Shown piece after piece: positions 11,662-22,009 of a DNA stretch of 64,000 nt. Origin of the DNA: Macrolepiota albuminosa. Its lineage: Eukaryota; Basidiomycota; Agaricomycetes; Agaricales; Agaricaceae. The stretch lies in NCBI GenBank assembly GCA_027475525.1, contig JAMWFC010000084.1:750250-814249 (forward strand), written 5' to 3'. Both the position numbers and the translations under genes were made by a program. Below the pieces are notes generated by a model that saw only the letters and a program-made list of their open reading frames with translations, made no database searches and was not told the DNA's origin. The stretch's first letter is position 1. Every line of letters begins with the position of its first letter.

Positions 11662-12600
11662 TGATAGGACCCTATACAGGTTAGGCGCATCAACGGCAGG
11701 CTCGGCACCAGCTCCGGAAATCTTGCCGCACTCGTTCCGAACTTAGCACACGTGTTCTACCTATTTTAAGCCATTCCCAACGGCTGGACACGGCAAGAAG
11801 CAGATCCAATCAATGATAGCGCCGACGGCAGACAGAATGACAACTGACAGATGGCATCAGTCACTGACGACAGCGCTTAGCGAGAAGCCTGATGATCTAT
11901 CAAAAACTGACGGACAGCTTGGCGTTTGACCTCGGCGTCTGACACCACTTAGCGCCTCAATCTGGCGCCTGACACCGCTAAGCCTTTTGGACAGACAGAA
12001 GGGTGATGGAGTGATGGTTTAGCTTCGCAATCTGTTGCCTAGCGTCGCTAAGGCTCTTGAATGGACGGTAGGGATCTGAAACCGTTGGAGCTACTCCTAT
12101 AAAATTTTCTAGTTTACCGCACTTTGGTGTCATTAGCTACTGGCGACGGTGAACTCATTGTAGTATAAAAGTACTTACCGACTTGTAAATCGAACAATAG
12201 ACCAGAGTTTCCTGCTCCCCTTTCTTCAGTCTCCCTTACGCTCAATATTTCATTTACGATCGGCAACGTCGAACTCATCGGCAGTTACAGACGCTCACCA
12301 AGACTCGACACATTCGCGCCTTGCAGCTACAGCAGGCATTATCAATGCTTAGACCTCGCTAAGCTTACCGGGTTCTTGCCGCTTACCTTTGCCGTGTTCA
12401 CTTACCGCTCCTTCCCTAGGCGCTTTACCTTAGCGCTTGACACTTGCCGACCCCGTTACCGACTTTTCCCCATTTTCATAGGCACGTTCTCTGGGACCTG
12501 CCCGGGACTCCTCACATCACTTATAGCGTGCCCAACGCAAGTTTTTGGTATGGTAACACTATTATTATATTTGTTACTGACCAAACTTTGGGCGTCATCA
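11662..12600 (+). repeat. Element 1 3' LTR
   Basis: 939 bp, TGATAGG to GCGTCATCA, followed by CCAG, the target duplication. It retains CG at many places where the 5' LTR has TG or CA, and also the reverse, so both copies have lost CpGs independently. Confidence 0.95.
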
Positions 12601-12604
12601 CCAG

Positions 12605-13144
12605 TTGGAAATATAGAGCAGCTCTGGCTCCAGTAAACTACTACAGGATTTAGACATTTATCCTAACCCCTAGCTACCAAGCCTGCAGCACACTCCATTC
12701 ACCTATCTCAAGGACGAAGGAGGCTCATAATGTATAGCGCTAACATGACGGCGGGAGAGGACTCTAACTAAACCCCAATCACTTCCAGAAGGAGCCAGCA
12801 GCAGGCGCTGCCATTTGGACGAGGCACTTCAATCAGAAGTCTAAAAGGATCAATGACGGCGGCACCGGATATACTTAAATCCAACATCTGGACCTGCCAG
12901 GAACTGATACAATGAGTAGCGCTGACATTAGCGCTCATGGCGTCTGTCGAGGATTTTCCGACCATACCCTGGAACAGCCTGGCCAATTGGAGTTATAGTA
13001 AAAGTGAGCAGACTCGTACAATTCTAAGTCAATATAGAGTTACCGCTGGTCGCCGTGGGTCATAACGCCGTTGGTCGCCATCAGCCATGTGCAAAAGGTC
13101 GCTGTTGACAGGTCGCCGTTAGAGGAAACCGCGAGGAGAGGCGC
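12605..13144 (+). repeat. Family-B LTR copy A, segment 2 of 3
   Basis: Continues the LTR broken at 1,016 and aligns to about 27,378-27,917 of the solo LTR. It ends with GGCGC (13,140-13,144), the left target duplication of element 2. Confidence 0.9.
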
Positions 13145-13458
13145 TGTAACGAAGTTACAGAGATTGTGAGAGCTTAGGTTCACACTGCACAGAATCAGAC
13201 CAGTCCGGTCTATTGACTATGTAGTATCAACACAAAAAAATTGTGAGAGCTTAGGTTCACACTGCACAGAATCAGACCAGTCCGGTCTATTGACTATGTA
13301 GTATCAACACAAAAAATAAGCTGCTTTGTAAGCAGCTGGTAAACTAATTTATATAATAATGTAAATTAATATTATATTATAATAAATATAATGTAATAGT
13401 ATCTACTGTAAGGTAAGTAAAGCTATGTGGACAACGCCACATAGCGGACTACGCTACA
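13145..13458 (-). repeat. Element 2 3' LTR (carries a 77-bp duplication)
   Basis: 314 bp as assembled; subtracting the 77-bp head-to-tail duplication at 13,163-13,316 gives 237 bp, exactly the length of the other LTR. It starts TGTAAC and ends CTACA on the plus strand. It contains two perfect hairpins, AGCTGCTT/AAGCAGCT and CTATGTGG/CCACATAG. On the minus strand a G-rich tract (complement of 13,460-13,470) abuts it and may serve as the polypurine tract. Confidence 0.93.
13163..13316. repeat. 77-bp tandem duplication in element 2 3' LTR
   Basis: Exact copies. Without the extra copy the LTR is 237 bp, equal to its partner. This is the cleanest internal control for the artefact reading. Confidence 0.98.
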
Positions 13459-13503
13459 CACCCCCCAATCAGACCGAGCTACGGTCTTGAGATAATACGA
13501 CGG

Positions 13504-15322
13504 TCATGCCGTCGGTAAGTCAGGGACGGGGGCAATGGGAGAGCCCCCAGGCTCCCGGAATGGATCGGCAGTCGCGTCGTCCATGTCGTAGTCGAGGAGT
13601 TCATCCTCGGGTGCGGGCGCGTAAGAAGTACCCGAAGGCCCTGCTACTGGCAGGGAATCGTCATAGTCCTGGAGGGGGGACAGTGTGAGATTGGGGTCAA
13701 CGGTCGACCCCAGGACAGGTGGTTGGGGATCAGGCAGATCCCCGGTGTCGGACGGGTACTGGCGCGTCCAGATTTCGCGGGCATGAATGTCTTGCCCGAT
13801 AGAGAGGTACATCCCCTTGGCAAGCGCGTCGTCGTATGCACGATGACTGTCCTGCTGCTGGAGCATCAGGCGTTGGCGGTCGCCAATGGTGGCCTCGCGC
13901 CACCCATCCCACTGCGGGATGGACTGGGGTGTACCGTAGTGGTCGAGGCGTTGTAGCCTCTTGTCGTCGATAGCAGCTGCCTCGTTGTAGAGCTGGCTGT
14001 CGCTGAAGAATAGATGGGCCAAGTAGGTGACCCCATAAGTGTACGTGTGGTCAGCCCAGCTGACCAGAATTTGATTGTGAAGAAGGACGCGTAACACGTC
14101 CGAAGTGGTGAATACGGAAGCTGACGCTTCTGGAATGTCCACAGCCCGAACCTCGAAGGTAGGGTCGTCGGTGTGGAGAGGCTCGAAGGCTTGCCCCGTG
14201 GCCGCCTCATACTCAGCCACGGCCTCTTTGTAGAGGCCTGGCCTGGCGAACCTCGAAGGTAGGGTCGTTGGCGTGGAGAGGCTCGAAGGCTTGCCCCGTG
14301 GCCGCCTCGTACTCAGCCACGGCCTCTTTGTAGAGGCCTGGCCTGGCAAAGACGTAGGCCAGGTACTTGTATACCGTGGCCTTGGAGGGGCGGCTGGCGC
14401 TGAGGGCGCGTACAAGCGCAAACCCAAAGAGGCTGCGCCAATGAATGCGCATGGCTTGGTCCATGGCCAGACCGGTCCACACGTTGGACGTCCCAGGGCG
14501 TCCATAGAGGAGGGCGTATGAGCCCAGGTAGTCCAAAGCAAATGGTTGCTTTGGATCAGGGGGGTTAAGGCCAACGAAGGCGATTTTCCCTCCCTCTTTG
14601 CGGCGATAGAGCCGCGACGGCACAATCATTTGCGGGACGTTCTCCCGCTCCTCTGGACTCGTGAAGGGTACCGCGATAGTCCTATACTTGACCTCGTCGA
14701 GTAAATGAGACATAGCTCTGTCTCGGGCCGTAGGGTGGCAGTTGAGCGCCACCCGCTTGAATTCGTTGAGCAAGAGGTAGCCCAACTGATGCTGACAAAG
14801 CGGCGTAAACTGGTTGTTAACCAGTGCATGAAGTCTGCGGACTTCTCGAGGACTGCGGGGAAACCCGCGAGGTGCAACTTGGTACACCTTACTGTTGTGG
14901 GGCGTCGCGGCGGCGTTGCCCTGTTTATCGTCCTCGAAGGACCTGGCTGCGCGGGCTTCTTGCCCGACAAAGATGGTATTGGTCATTGGCGACCAATAGA
15001 ATTGGGGAGCCAACCCCGTGCCAAAGAATGAGTTCTGGCGCTCAATAGTGTGATCACGGTAGATCACCACACCGAGCGCATCAGGGATGCGCCCGGTTTC
15101 GTCCTCAAGGAGGGCGGCCCCTCGTTTGGCGCTGTTCTGCGCCCAACGCTCCATCTTGGCTCGTTGATTGCTGTTGCGCCGTTCGCGCGCCATACGCTGT
15201 GCCGCCGTCTCGTGCGGCACTGGGGATTCCATACGAGCCTCTTCAGGCTCCTCATACCAATCGTCGTCAGAGGGAGGGGAAGGCAGCCTCTCCGGCTCCG
15301 ACTTCTCAGATCGTGGGTCCAT
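13504..15322 (-). pseudogene. Element 2 accessory ORF X2 (about 570 codons, function unknown)
   Basis: Follows ORF X1 and starts at the ATG at 15,322-15,320 (a more upstream in-frame start at 15,331 is possible). It ends at 13,504, 46 bp inside the LTR boundary. The N-terminus is acidic and Ser/Pro/Glu rich with an Arg/Gln-rich helix. The middle is a globular-looking region with many aromatic residues. The C-terminus is acidic and low-complexity. A 100-bp tandem duplication at 14,148-14,347 breaks the frame; one copy restores it. No signal peptide or membrane segment is seen, so it is not an envelope protein despite its position after integrase. I do not recognise the family. Confidence 0.6.
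14148..14347. repeat. 100-bp tandem duplication in ORF X2
   Basis: Copies 14,148-14,247 and 14,248-14,347 differ at three transitions. It has a different period from the 21 others and breaks the X2 frame. Confidence 0.95.
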
Positions 15323-15343
15323 TGCCCACACACACCACGGGAG

Positions 15344-16920
15344 TCAGGCTGGCAGGCCCTCTACCAGTATAGCGGGTAAAAAGGGGATGTTAGCCCCTGG
15401 GGCCCCTTTCGGGGCATCCTCGGGGAAGTGCACGTTGACGTAGGCGCGCCCTTCCGGTTGCTTACCCCGACGATCCTTTCGGGGTTGTGAGGCCTTGGCC
15501 TCAATGGGGCGTGTGCTCACGCCCCTGGAACTCTGCTCCCCAGAGTACGTGGTGGATACCACAGATACTGGTCGCGAAGACGCGACCTCAGACGCGCCGC
15601 TGGCGAGGCGCTGGATAAGCTGGGGGGCGGCTGGAGCAGGAACATCTTCATAGGGGAGGATGTCCTGTCCTAGACCGGCCTCCCGGCCGGGGGCAGCAAT
15701 GCTCGACTTAATCGAGCGGGAGGGCACGTCCTCCACTCCTTGCCGACGCGCCCTTTTGCTGGAGTCGGTGTCCCGACTCGGGGGTGTAATCTGCCGCTTA
15801 CGAGCGGCCGAAATGGCAAGGAGATCAGTTTTGCGCTGAGCGCGCATATGATCCATGTCGTCCATCATCCGGCAGATGAGGACGACTGCCTCCGCATCGC
15901 GGAGGAATGACGACTCTGCGGGTACATCGTACCCGTTATCTCCCAGACGTTGGAGAAGGGTAGCCAGGACTAAGTCCTGGCTGTGAGTGGGCTCGACAGC
16001 CCGTGCTTTTCCTTTGTTGCGTCAAGGACGCGACTCTTCTTCCAAGCTGGGCTCGGATGGGTGCGGCATTTCCAGCCGCTGTAGCAAGAAGAGCTTGGCC
16101 AAGCTCTCCGTCGGCGCATCAGCCGATGAACTGATGCTCCGTTCTGTATTGAGAGTTTCTGTACTCTCACTGGCCGTGGTGGCCTGCACGAGGGATGCTT
16201 TGCGTCCCTCTAGATTGTCAATTGGTGCTGTGGTCGACAGAGAAATCGACCGGCCTCCCTTGGCTTGCAACTCATGCAAGTCGCTGTACTGGGGCATTGC
16301 GCCCCAAGCCCCCATCCAAGCCGGGGGGTACGGCATCATTACGGGCACACCACCCATCCCAGGGTAGTGCGCCAGGGCGGTAAACTGGGGAAAAGGATGT
16401 GTCCCCAGTTGCCCTGTTGCCGGTACGGGGGCAAGCTGCCTCCATGCCGACGCTGCTTGGGGGCTGACTAGCCCCCCGTAGGCCTGTTGCTGGAATTGGC
16501 CCTCGGTGTGATGTGGCGCATAAGCGCCTGGTGCTGGTTGTTGGGGCTGATAGCCGCCCACAGGTGCGTTCTGGGGCATGAAGTTGCCCTGCATGGTTTG
16601 AAGTGGCGGATAGCCACTGATCACCAGCTGCTGCGGCAGGTAGCCCGCCGCTGGTGGTTGCTGCTGCTGTAGGAAGCCCACAGCTGGTTGCGATTGTCCC
16701 TACTGGGGCGCATTTTGGGTCAGCGGGGGAGCCATCTGCCCCCCCCCTGGAAGCCCACAGCTGGTTGCGATTGTCCCTACTGGGGCGCATTTTGGGTCAG
16801 CGGGGGAGCCATCTGCCCCCCCCCTTCAGCCGACGGTAAGACCGACGGCGTACTCTCAAACTGCTGCTGCTGTAGCTGCTGCTGCTGCTGCTCACTCAAG
16901 TCCACGGGCATGCTGTCCAT
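15344..16920 (-). pseudogene. Element 2 accessory ORF X1 (Gln/Pro-rich, function unknown)
   Basis: A minus-strand frame opens at ATG 16,920-16,918 after the integrase stop. It begins with two polyglutamine runs, then a Gln/Pro/Tyr/Gly-rich segment resembling disordered, condensate-forming proteins, then a Ser/Thr-rich part and a basic segment (KRARR near 15,750). An in-frame TAG lies at 16,702-16,700 and a TGA at 16,024-16,022; a 77-bp duplication is at 16,672-16,825. It ends at 15,344, and X2 begins about 20 bp later in the same frame. This stretch has the densest short inverted repeats of the window. Confidence 0.55.
16672..16825. repeat. 77-bp tandem duplication in ORF X1
   Basis: Exact copies, 77-bp period. 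Both copies contain the in-frame TAG of ORF X1. Confidence 0.98.
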
Positions 16921-17022
16921 GGTTGGGGAAAAAAGCGAAAAAGAAATTTCGCCTTTTAAGATGTGTTTCAGCCACAGCTGCTGACTAACTCAGCCAAGCC
17001 GCGATCGGCACTGCCGATCAAA

Positions 17023-18798
17023 TTAAGCGCCGGCACGCTTACTTAATTGATGTGGGCACTTAACGCCCTTCAACTCCAAATAACGGTCAAGTGCCGCTAG
17101 CTTGGAGCAATGGGAGTGTGGCTCCCATGTTGTGTCCCCCAGGGACCATCGTACTTCAAACTCGAGCGTGTTACGCTCAGTCCACCGGTGCCCAATTATG
17201 CACTCGACGAACCATTCGTCATCGTCTCGAGCCCCAAAATCATAGGGGCCCAGGGTTGCCCTGTTAGGGAACAGCGCATCGTCAGACGCGCTGTAAGGTC
17301 GCAACAGCGACACATGAAACTTAGGAACGATGCGTCGTTCCTGTAATGCCAGAGGCAGCTCCAACACATAGTTGGAGGTACTTGGCTCTGCGTCTAGGAC
17401 GCGGTATGGGCCTACCCATTTCGGGCAGAGTTTACTCGCCCGTCCCTTTGGGAGTTTCAGATTACGCGTTGATAGGTAGACCAACGCTCCTACTGCTATT
17501 GGCGGGTCCGCTCGCCTATGGTGATTGGCGTTTTTCGCCTGGAAGACTCGCACCTCTATAATGGCGTCATGCGCTGCCGCAATGTTCTCCAGGGCCTGCC
17601 TGGCGAACTCGACCACTCCACGGTGAGCCACCGTATCAGCACGAACTTCGTGCAGCATGGAGGGCAAGTACCCTCCGTTGAGTTCAAAGGGCGCATACCC
17701 TGTGGTATCCAAGACACTGGCGTTAATCGCGAACTCGGTGAGTGGACACCAGTCCACCCAGTCCCGTTGGTCAGGGCGAACAACCGCCCTCAAAATCTGA
17801 CCTATACTGCGGTTAGCCCGCTCTGTCTGCCCATCCGTTTGAGGATGGAAGGACGTCGACATGAGGAGTCGCGCTCCTAGCAGTTTGTGGAGTTCTTTCC
17901 ACCATTGAGACGTGAACTTCGAGTCACGATCGCTTACAATGGTGCTAGGCAGCCCATGCAGCCTAACAATCTCCCTCAGGTAGATCCACAACAGCTCCTT
18001 AGCCGTCAGCGTAGTTCGCACCGGTATGAGGTGCACCATGCTCGTCATGCGGCATATGACTACCCAGAGGTAATCGAACCCTCTGGACTCGGGAAAGGGA
18101 CCTACGAAGTCCATTCTGATTGAGTCCCAGGGTTTCACCGGCACAGGTAGCTGGTGTAGCTTCCCGGGAGGGGATCCAGGGGGCAACTTTGCCCTCTGAC
18201 ATGCTGCGCATGACGTGCAAAACTTAGTCACTTCTTGGGCCATACGTGGCCACCAATACCATCTCCGGATGTAGCCCAACGTCCAGGCAGCACCAAAGTG
18301 CCCCACCAGGGCATGGGCCTGATCCAAGACCCGCGTAACAAGGGTACGCGTACGGGGGAGGCATACCACCGCCACCCCTTGATGGTTCTCTGTCGTGATG
18401 AGTCCACCAGGCTCATGCCTGAACCGAGGATGGTCGTCAGGATTGGCAATTATCTCAGCAAAGAGAGGATCATCGCCATAGTCCTGCACCACCTCCTGCC
18501 GGAAGTCGTCATTGACTAGGCTAGGAGGCTGGGATGAAGGCAATTCACCTTCGAGCATCTCCGCAAGCGTAACGGGTACATCGTGGTGCTCGTGAGGCTA
18601 GGAGGCTGGGATGAAGGCAATTCACCTTCGAGCATCTCCGCAAGCGTAACGGGTACATCGTGGTGCTCGTGCTCCCTAGTGGACGCTGGGTCCATGGCTT
18701 CATGCTCCTTGAGCAACTGGGCGGCTACGTCCCGTTCTTCACGCTGCTCTCTGAGGCGAGTGCTTCGCCTCCGTTCATCATCACGCATAGCGCGTACT
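17023..18798 (-). pseudogene. Element 2 integrase with chromodomain-like C-terminus
   Basis: The zinc-binding part has His residues in HALVGHFG and Cys in CTSCAAC. The DDE core has Asp in MDFVGPF (about 18,115), Asp in VSDRDSKF (about 17,930) and Glu in the TERANRS region (about 17,820). The C-terminus (about 17,200-17,060) reads as a chromodomain: an aromatic-rich strand (EFEVRW), WEP and a final helix, which places the element among chromoviruses, known to target modified histones. The 77-bp duplication at 18,518-18,671 shifts the frame upstream of the HHCC part. The ORF ends at TGA 17,023. Confidence 0.93.
18518..18671. repeat. 77-bp tandem duplication before element 2 integrase
   Basis: Exact copies. 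Splits the frame linking RNase H and integrase. Confidence 0.98.
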
Positions 18799-18952
18799 TC
18801 CAGGACATGCTCCCTGAGCTCCTGGTATCGGTGGAGAGGTAAATCCTCTCCATCAGAGTCTATGCGGCAGTCTGCTCCAGGACATGCTCCCTGAGCTCCT
18901 GGTATCGGTGGAGAGGTAAATCCTCTCCATCAGAGTCTATGCGGCAGTCTGC
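18799..18952. repeat. 77-bp tandem duplication at the RNase H end of element 2
   Basis: Exact copies, 77-bp period, less than 130 bp from the preceding one. Confidence 0.98.
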
Positions 18953-19391
18953 CTGCACATACTCATGAGGCTCGTGAGCCTCCCTGACTACATCACTCTC
19001 AAAGTAGCGCGACAAGCAGTCTGCCACTTTGTTGAGTTCACCTTTAACATAGGTGATGTCGAACTGGTATCTCGACATGTAGTCTATCCACCGTCGCTGG
19101 CGCGGCGACAAGTTCACCTGAGTTTTAAAGAACTCAAGGGCCTTGTGGTCCATTATGATGTGGATGGGGTATCCCATCAGCTTATCCTCCCACTTGAGGA
19201 GGGCCTCGAGTATGGCAAGAGTCTCCAGCTCGTGCACTGCATAGTTTTGCTGGGCCGTCGTAAACTTCTTCGACATGAACCCTGCTGGGCAGCACGTCTG
19301 CCAGCTGCTTCCCTGGCCGTACATGGCTCCGACGCCTGTCTTGGACGCGTCGCAAATGAGCCATATTGGCTCGTCCCGTCTAGGGTCGATT

Positions 19392-19545
19392 GGTCGAATC
19401 ACCGGAGTCTTCGTACAGATCTGTTTGACCATCTCGAAGCACCGCTGGTGCAACGGCCTCCAATTGAAGGTCGAATCACCGGAGTCTTCGTACAGATCTG
19501 TTTGACCATCTCGAAGCACCGCTGGTGCAACGGCCTCCAATTGAA
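19392..19545. repeat. 77-bp tandem duplication between RT and RNase H of element 2
   Basis: Exact copies. Ends the RT ORF early; with one copy the frame runs on. Confidence 0.98.
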
Positions 19546-20946
19546 CGGTGATCCGTTCTGCGTCATGGCCATAAGTGGCCCAGTATAGGCTGTGACATCG
19601 GGCAAGAAGCTCGATATGTAGTTGACAAGGCCAACGAATCGTTGGATGTCATTGTAGTTTCGGGGCGTGTGCCACTCCCGAATACGATCGAGCTTGTCCT
19701 GATCAGGGTGGATACCCCGCTTGTCTATGACATGCCCTAGGCAGTCTATACTCTGAGCGTAGAGCTCACATTTTTTCCACTTCAAGTACAACTTGTACTT
19801 GTGCAGTCGTTCGAATATGACTCTGAGGTGCTGCTCATGCTCCTCCATAGTATCCGAGTAGATGAATATGTCATCTAAGTAGACGTGCATGAACCGTCCT
19901 ATTACGTCTCGGAAGATAGAGGTCATTAGCCTCTGGAAAGTTGCTGGAGCATTGCAGTCTCCGATCTGCATTATATTGCTCATGAATGTACCCATGATCG
20001 ACGCAAATACGGTCTTTGGAACGTCCTCGGTGCGAATGCGCACCTGCTCGTAGGCGTCAGTAAGGTCAATCTTCGAGCGATACTTCGCCCGAGCCACGTC
20101 TTCCCGGATCACCTCTTGATCTGGTAAAGGAGTTACATCCTTTATGGTATTGTCATTGCGCTGATGCGCATCAAGGGCTGTTCGAAGGGTTCCATCCTTC
20201 TTCAGGATGCACAATAGCGGTGCAGCTTGAGCGGTGGTGCATGGGGACCACCATTGGGCATTCAAATAGCGATTAGTCTTATCGCGTAGTTGCTCCTGGA
20301 GGGCGCGCGGACAGCGCGGCAAGTGGTACTTATACTGCTTGTTCTCGTCTATGAGATTAATCTCATGGTTCACCTCCCGCCACGGCGGGAGCTCCTCCTT
20401 GGTCCCATTGACCATGTCGGCAAATTCTTCTTGCCATTGCTGATGCAACCGAGGAATATCTTCCTCACGAAGGCTTGTTGCCTTCTGCTTCCCCTTCATA
20501 CGCACCGGGGGAAGTACTTCCACCATCTCTGAGGGTGGCCGAGGCGGCGGTGCATACTGCTCGCGCATTGTGAGCACCCAATTGACACTGTCATCAGGTA
20601 TATGTAGTCTCAGCGGAGCACCCGCTGCCACTGTCTTATAAGCCATGAGGCTTCTTCCTTCACGTACAAGCGAGTACACTATGGATACCTTGTCCGGGGC
20701 TGGCTGGCGATATGCTGGTTTGACGGTCATCCGTCTCTGGTGCGCATTTTGTGCACACGTGGCTGCCACCAGCTCGTTCCACTCTTGTGGCATTCGGGGG
20801 TCGTATGCCCAGTCGTACTCCGGTAGGGGAGCTGGTCGCTCCCATAGGGACCGTGTGTCCCCCTCTACTGAGGCTTCCGCCTCTCGGATGCTGTCTTTCA
20901 AGTCTTCCAACTTGACTCGTGAGGACGTAGGTGGACATACATCCAC

Positions 20947-21855
20947 TGAGTCCTCCCGTCATCTCGCCTTTCGATGGTGTTTGTCCGGAGGCCTTGCGCC
21001 TCGAATCTCAGGAGCGATTATTCGCTCGTTGCTCCTCTTGGAGGCTTGATACTCCTCCTCGCTCATCATTACCACGTTGTGGTCTGCTCTCAGTCCAGGC
21101 ATAGCCTGCACTTCCTCCTCCACATCCTCCACGGCCGGCACTCTGCGCCGGCCAAGTCATGGAGAGTCCTTGCATTTCTCCGTAGTGCGATGACGTCGCA
21201 GACGATTATCAGTGTCGTCTGCTGTTGCTTGTTCGGCTGGGATCACTTTCCCATTCACTAGTACCTGACATTGGTCAAAGTCTAGTATGACTTTGTTACG
21301 CCGCATGAATGGCGTTCCCAGTATCATATCGTAGCGATCGAAGTTCGCTACATCCATGTATTCCCGGCTACGTGAGCCCGGTGTTTGGACATTCACATTT
21401 GTCCCATACTGCACCATGGCTCGGCTCCCTACGGTGCCCAGCTGTAACGCCAATGGCGTATCCAACTCCTGCACGGATATTCCGTACACATGGGCGAACT
21501 GGGGTGTTATGCCCGATGTGGTACTCCCAGAGTCCCATAGGGTCCATGCCTTGTGGCCGTCTACGTCCACATACGAGACCAGGCACTCCTTGTCTGCTCG
21601 TTTCAATGTTGGGCGCTGCAAAGTGCCCTCTGCACGACGAAGGGTCACCTTCTTCATCCGAACTACGTTATTCCGTTCGGGATCATTTGTGGGCGGCCAA
21701 TCCGTCATCGCCGCTAGGCACTCAGAGTCGCTGTCGCGACTGTAATACTCATTGTCGTAGACGTCGTCATATACGTCGACTGTGACGTACTCCTCCCCCT
21801 CCACGACCACACTCTTGGGCTCGGCGCCCGATGCCTCCTCTGGGGGCTCCTGGTT
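20947..21855 (-). pseudogene. Element 2 protease and linker
   Basis: The retropepsin motif DSGSTTSG lies near 21,530, with a later MILGTPF block (about 21,325). The frame is that of gag once the 77-bp duplication at 21,856-22,009 is discounted, so gag and protease form one polyprotein. TGA codons at 21,159-21,157 and 20,961-20,959 lie in frame before the RT; both can derive from CGA. Confidence 0.85.
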
Positions 21856-22009
21856 GTTTGTGGGGTGCTCCGCCTCAGACTCGGCAGATACGTCTCCATC
21901 ACTCCCACTCGCGGCTGCAGTATGTGCAGCTCGTTTGTGGGGTGCTCCGCCTCAGACTCGGCAGATACGTCTCCATCACTCCCACTCGCGGCTGCAGTAT
22001 GTGCAGCTT
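21856..22009. repeat. 77-bp tandem duplication between gag and protease of element 2
   Basis: Exact copies. With one copy gag and protease share one frame. Confidence 0.98.

Larger units (their letters stand above)
1017..12600 (+). mobile_element. Element 1: full-length Ty3/gypsy-type retrotransposon, defective
   Basis: Two 939-bp LTRs (TGATAG...CATCA) flank a gag, protease, RT, RNase H, integrase series on the plus strand and a spliced antisense gene. The element sits inside a family-B LTR. The target duplication is CCAG (1,013-1,016 and 12,601-12,604), or ACCAG if the last LTR base is counted. The uninterrupted site exists at about 27,370-27,400. The LTRs differ at about 31 positions (3.3%), all transitions. 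Coding is broken by in-frame stops at 2,654, 3,947, 5,997, 7,415 and 7,442 and one frame change near 4,600, so this copy cannot be autonomous. Three 77-bp duplications in pol and one in the antisense gene are probably assembly artefacts. Confidence 0.95.
18799..20946 (-). pseudogene. pol: Element 2 reverse transcriptase and RNase H
   Basis: The RT domain has CILKKDG (about 20,205), TDAYEQ (about 20,060) and the catalytic YLDDIF (about 19,870). RNase H follows, with the Asp of LICDAS (about 19,360), HELE (about 19,240), and the DHKALE motif (about 19,150). Two 77-bp duplications (19,392-19,545 and 18,799-18,952) split the ORF; with one copy each, RT, RNase H and integrase are in one frame. Confidence 0.93.

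Noticed and set aside
11662..12600. ORF starting about 12,376 inside the LTR as a gene
   Set aside because: It is the same short frame as at 1,731 in the other LTR, differs by CpG changes and has no domain.
13504..16920. Accessory ORFs after element 2 integrase as an envelope gene
   Set aside because: No signal peptide, membrane span or cysteine-rich ectodomain; X1 is low-complexity and X2 soluble-looking.
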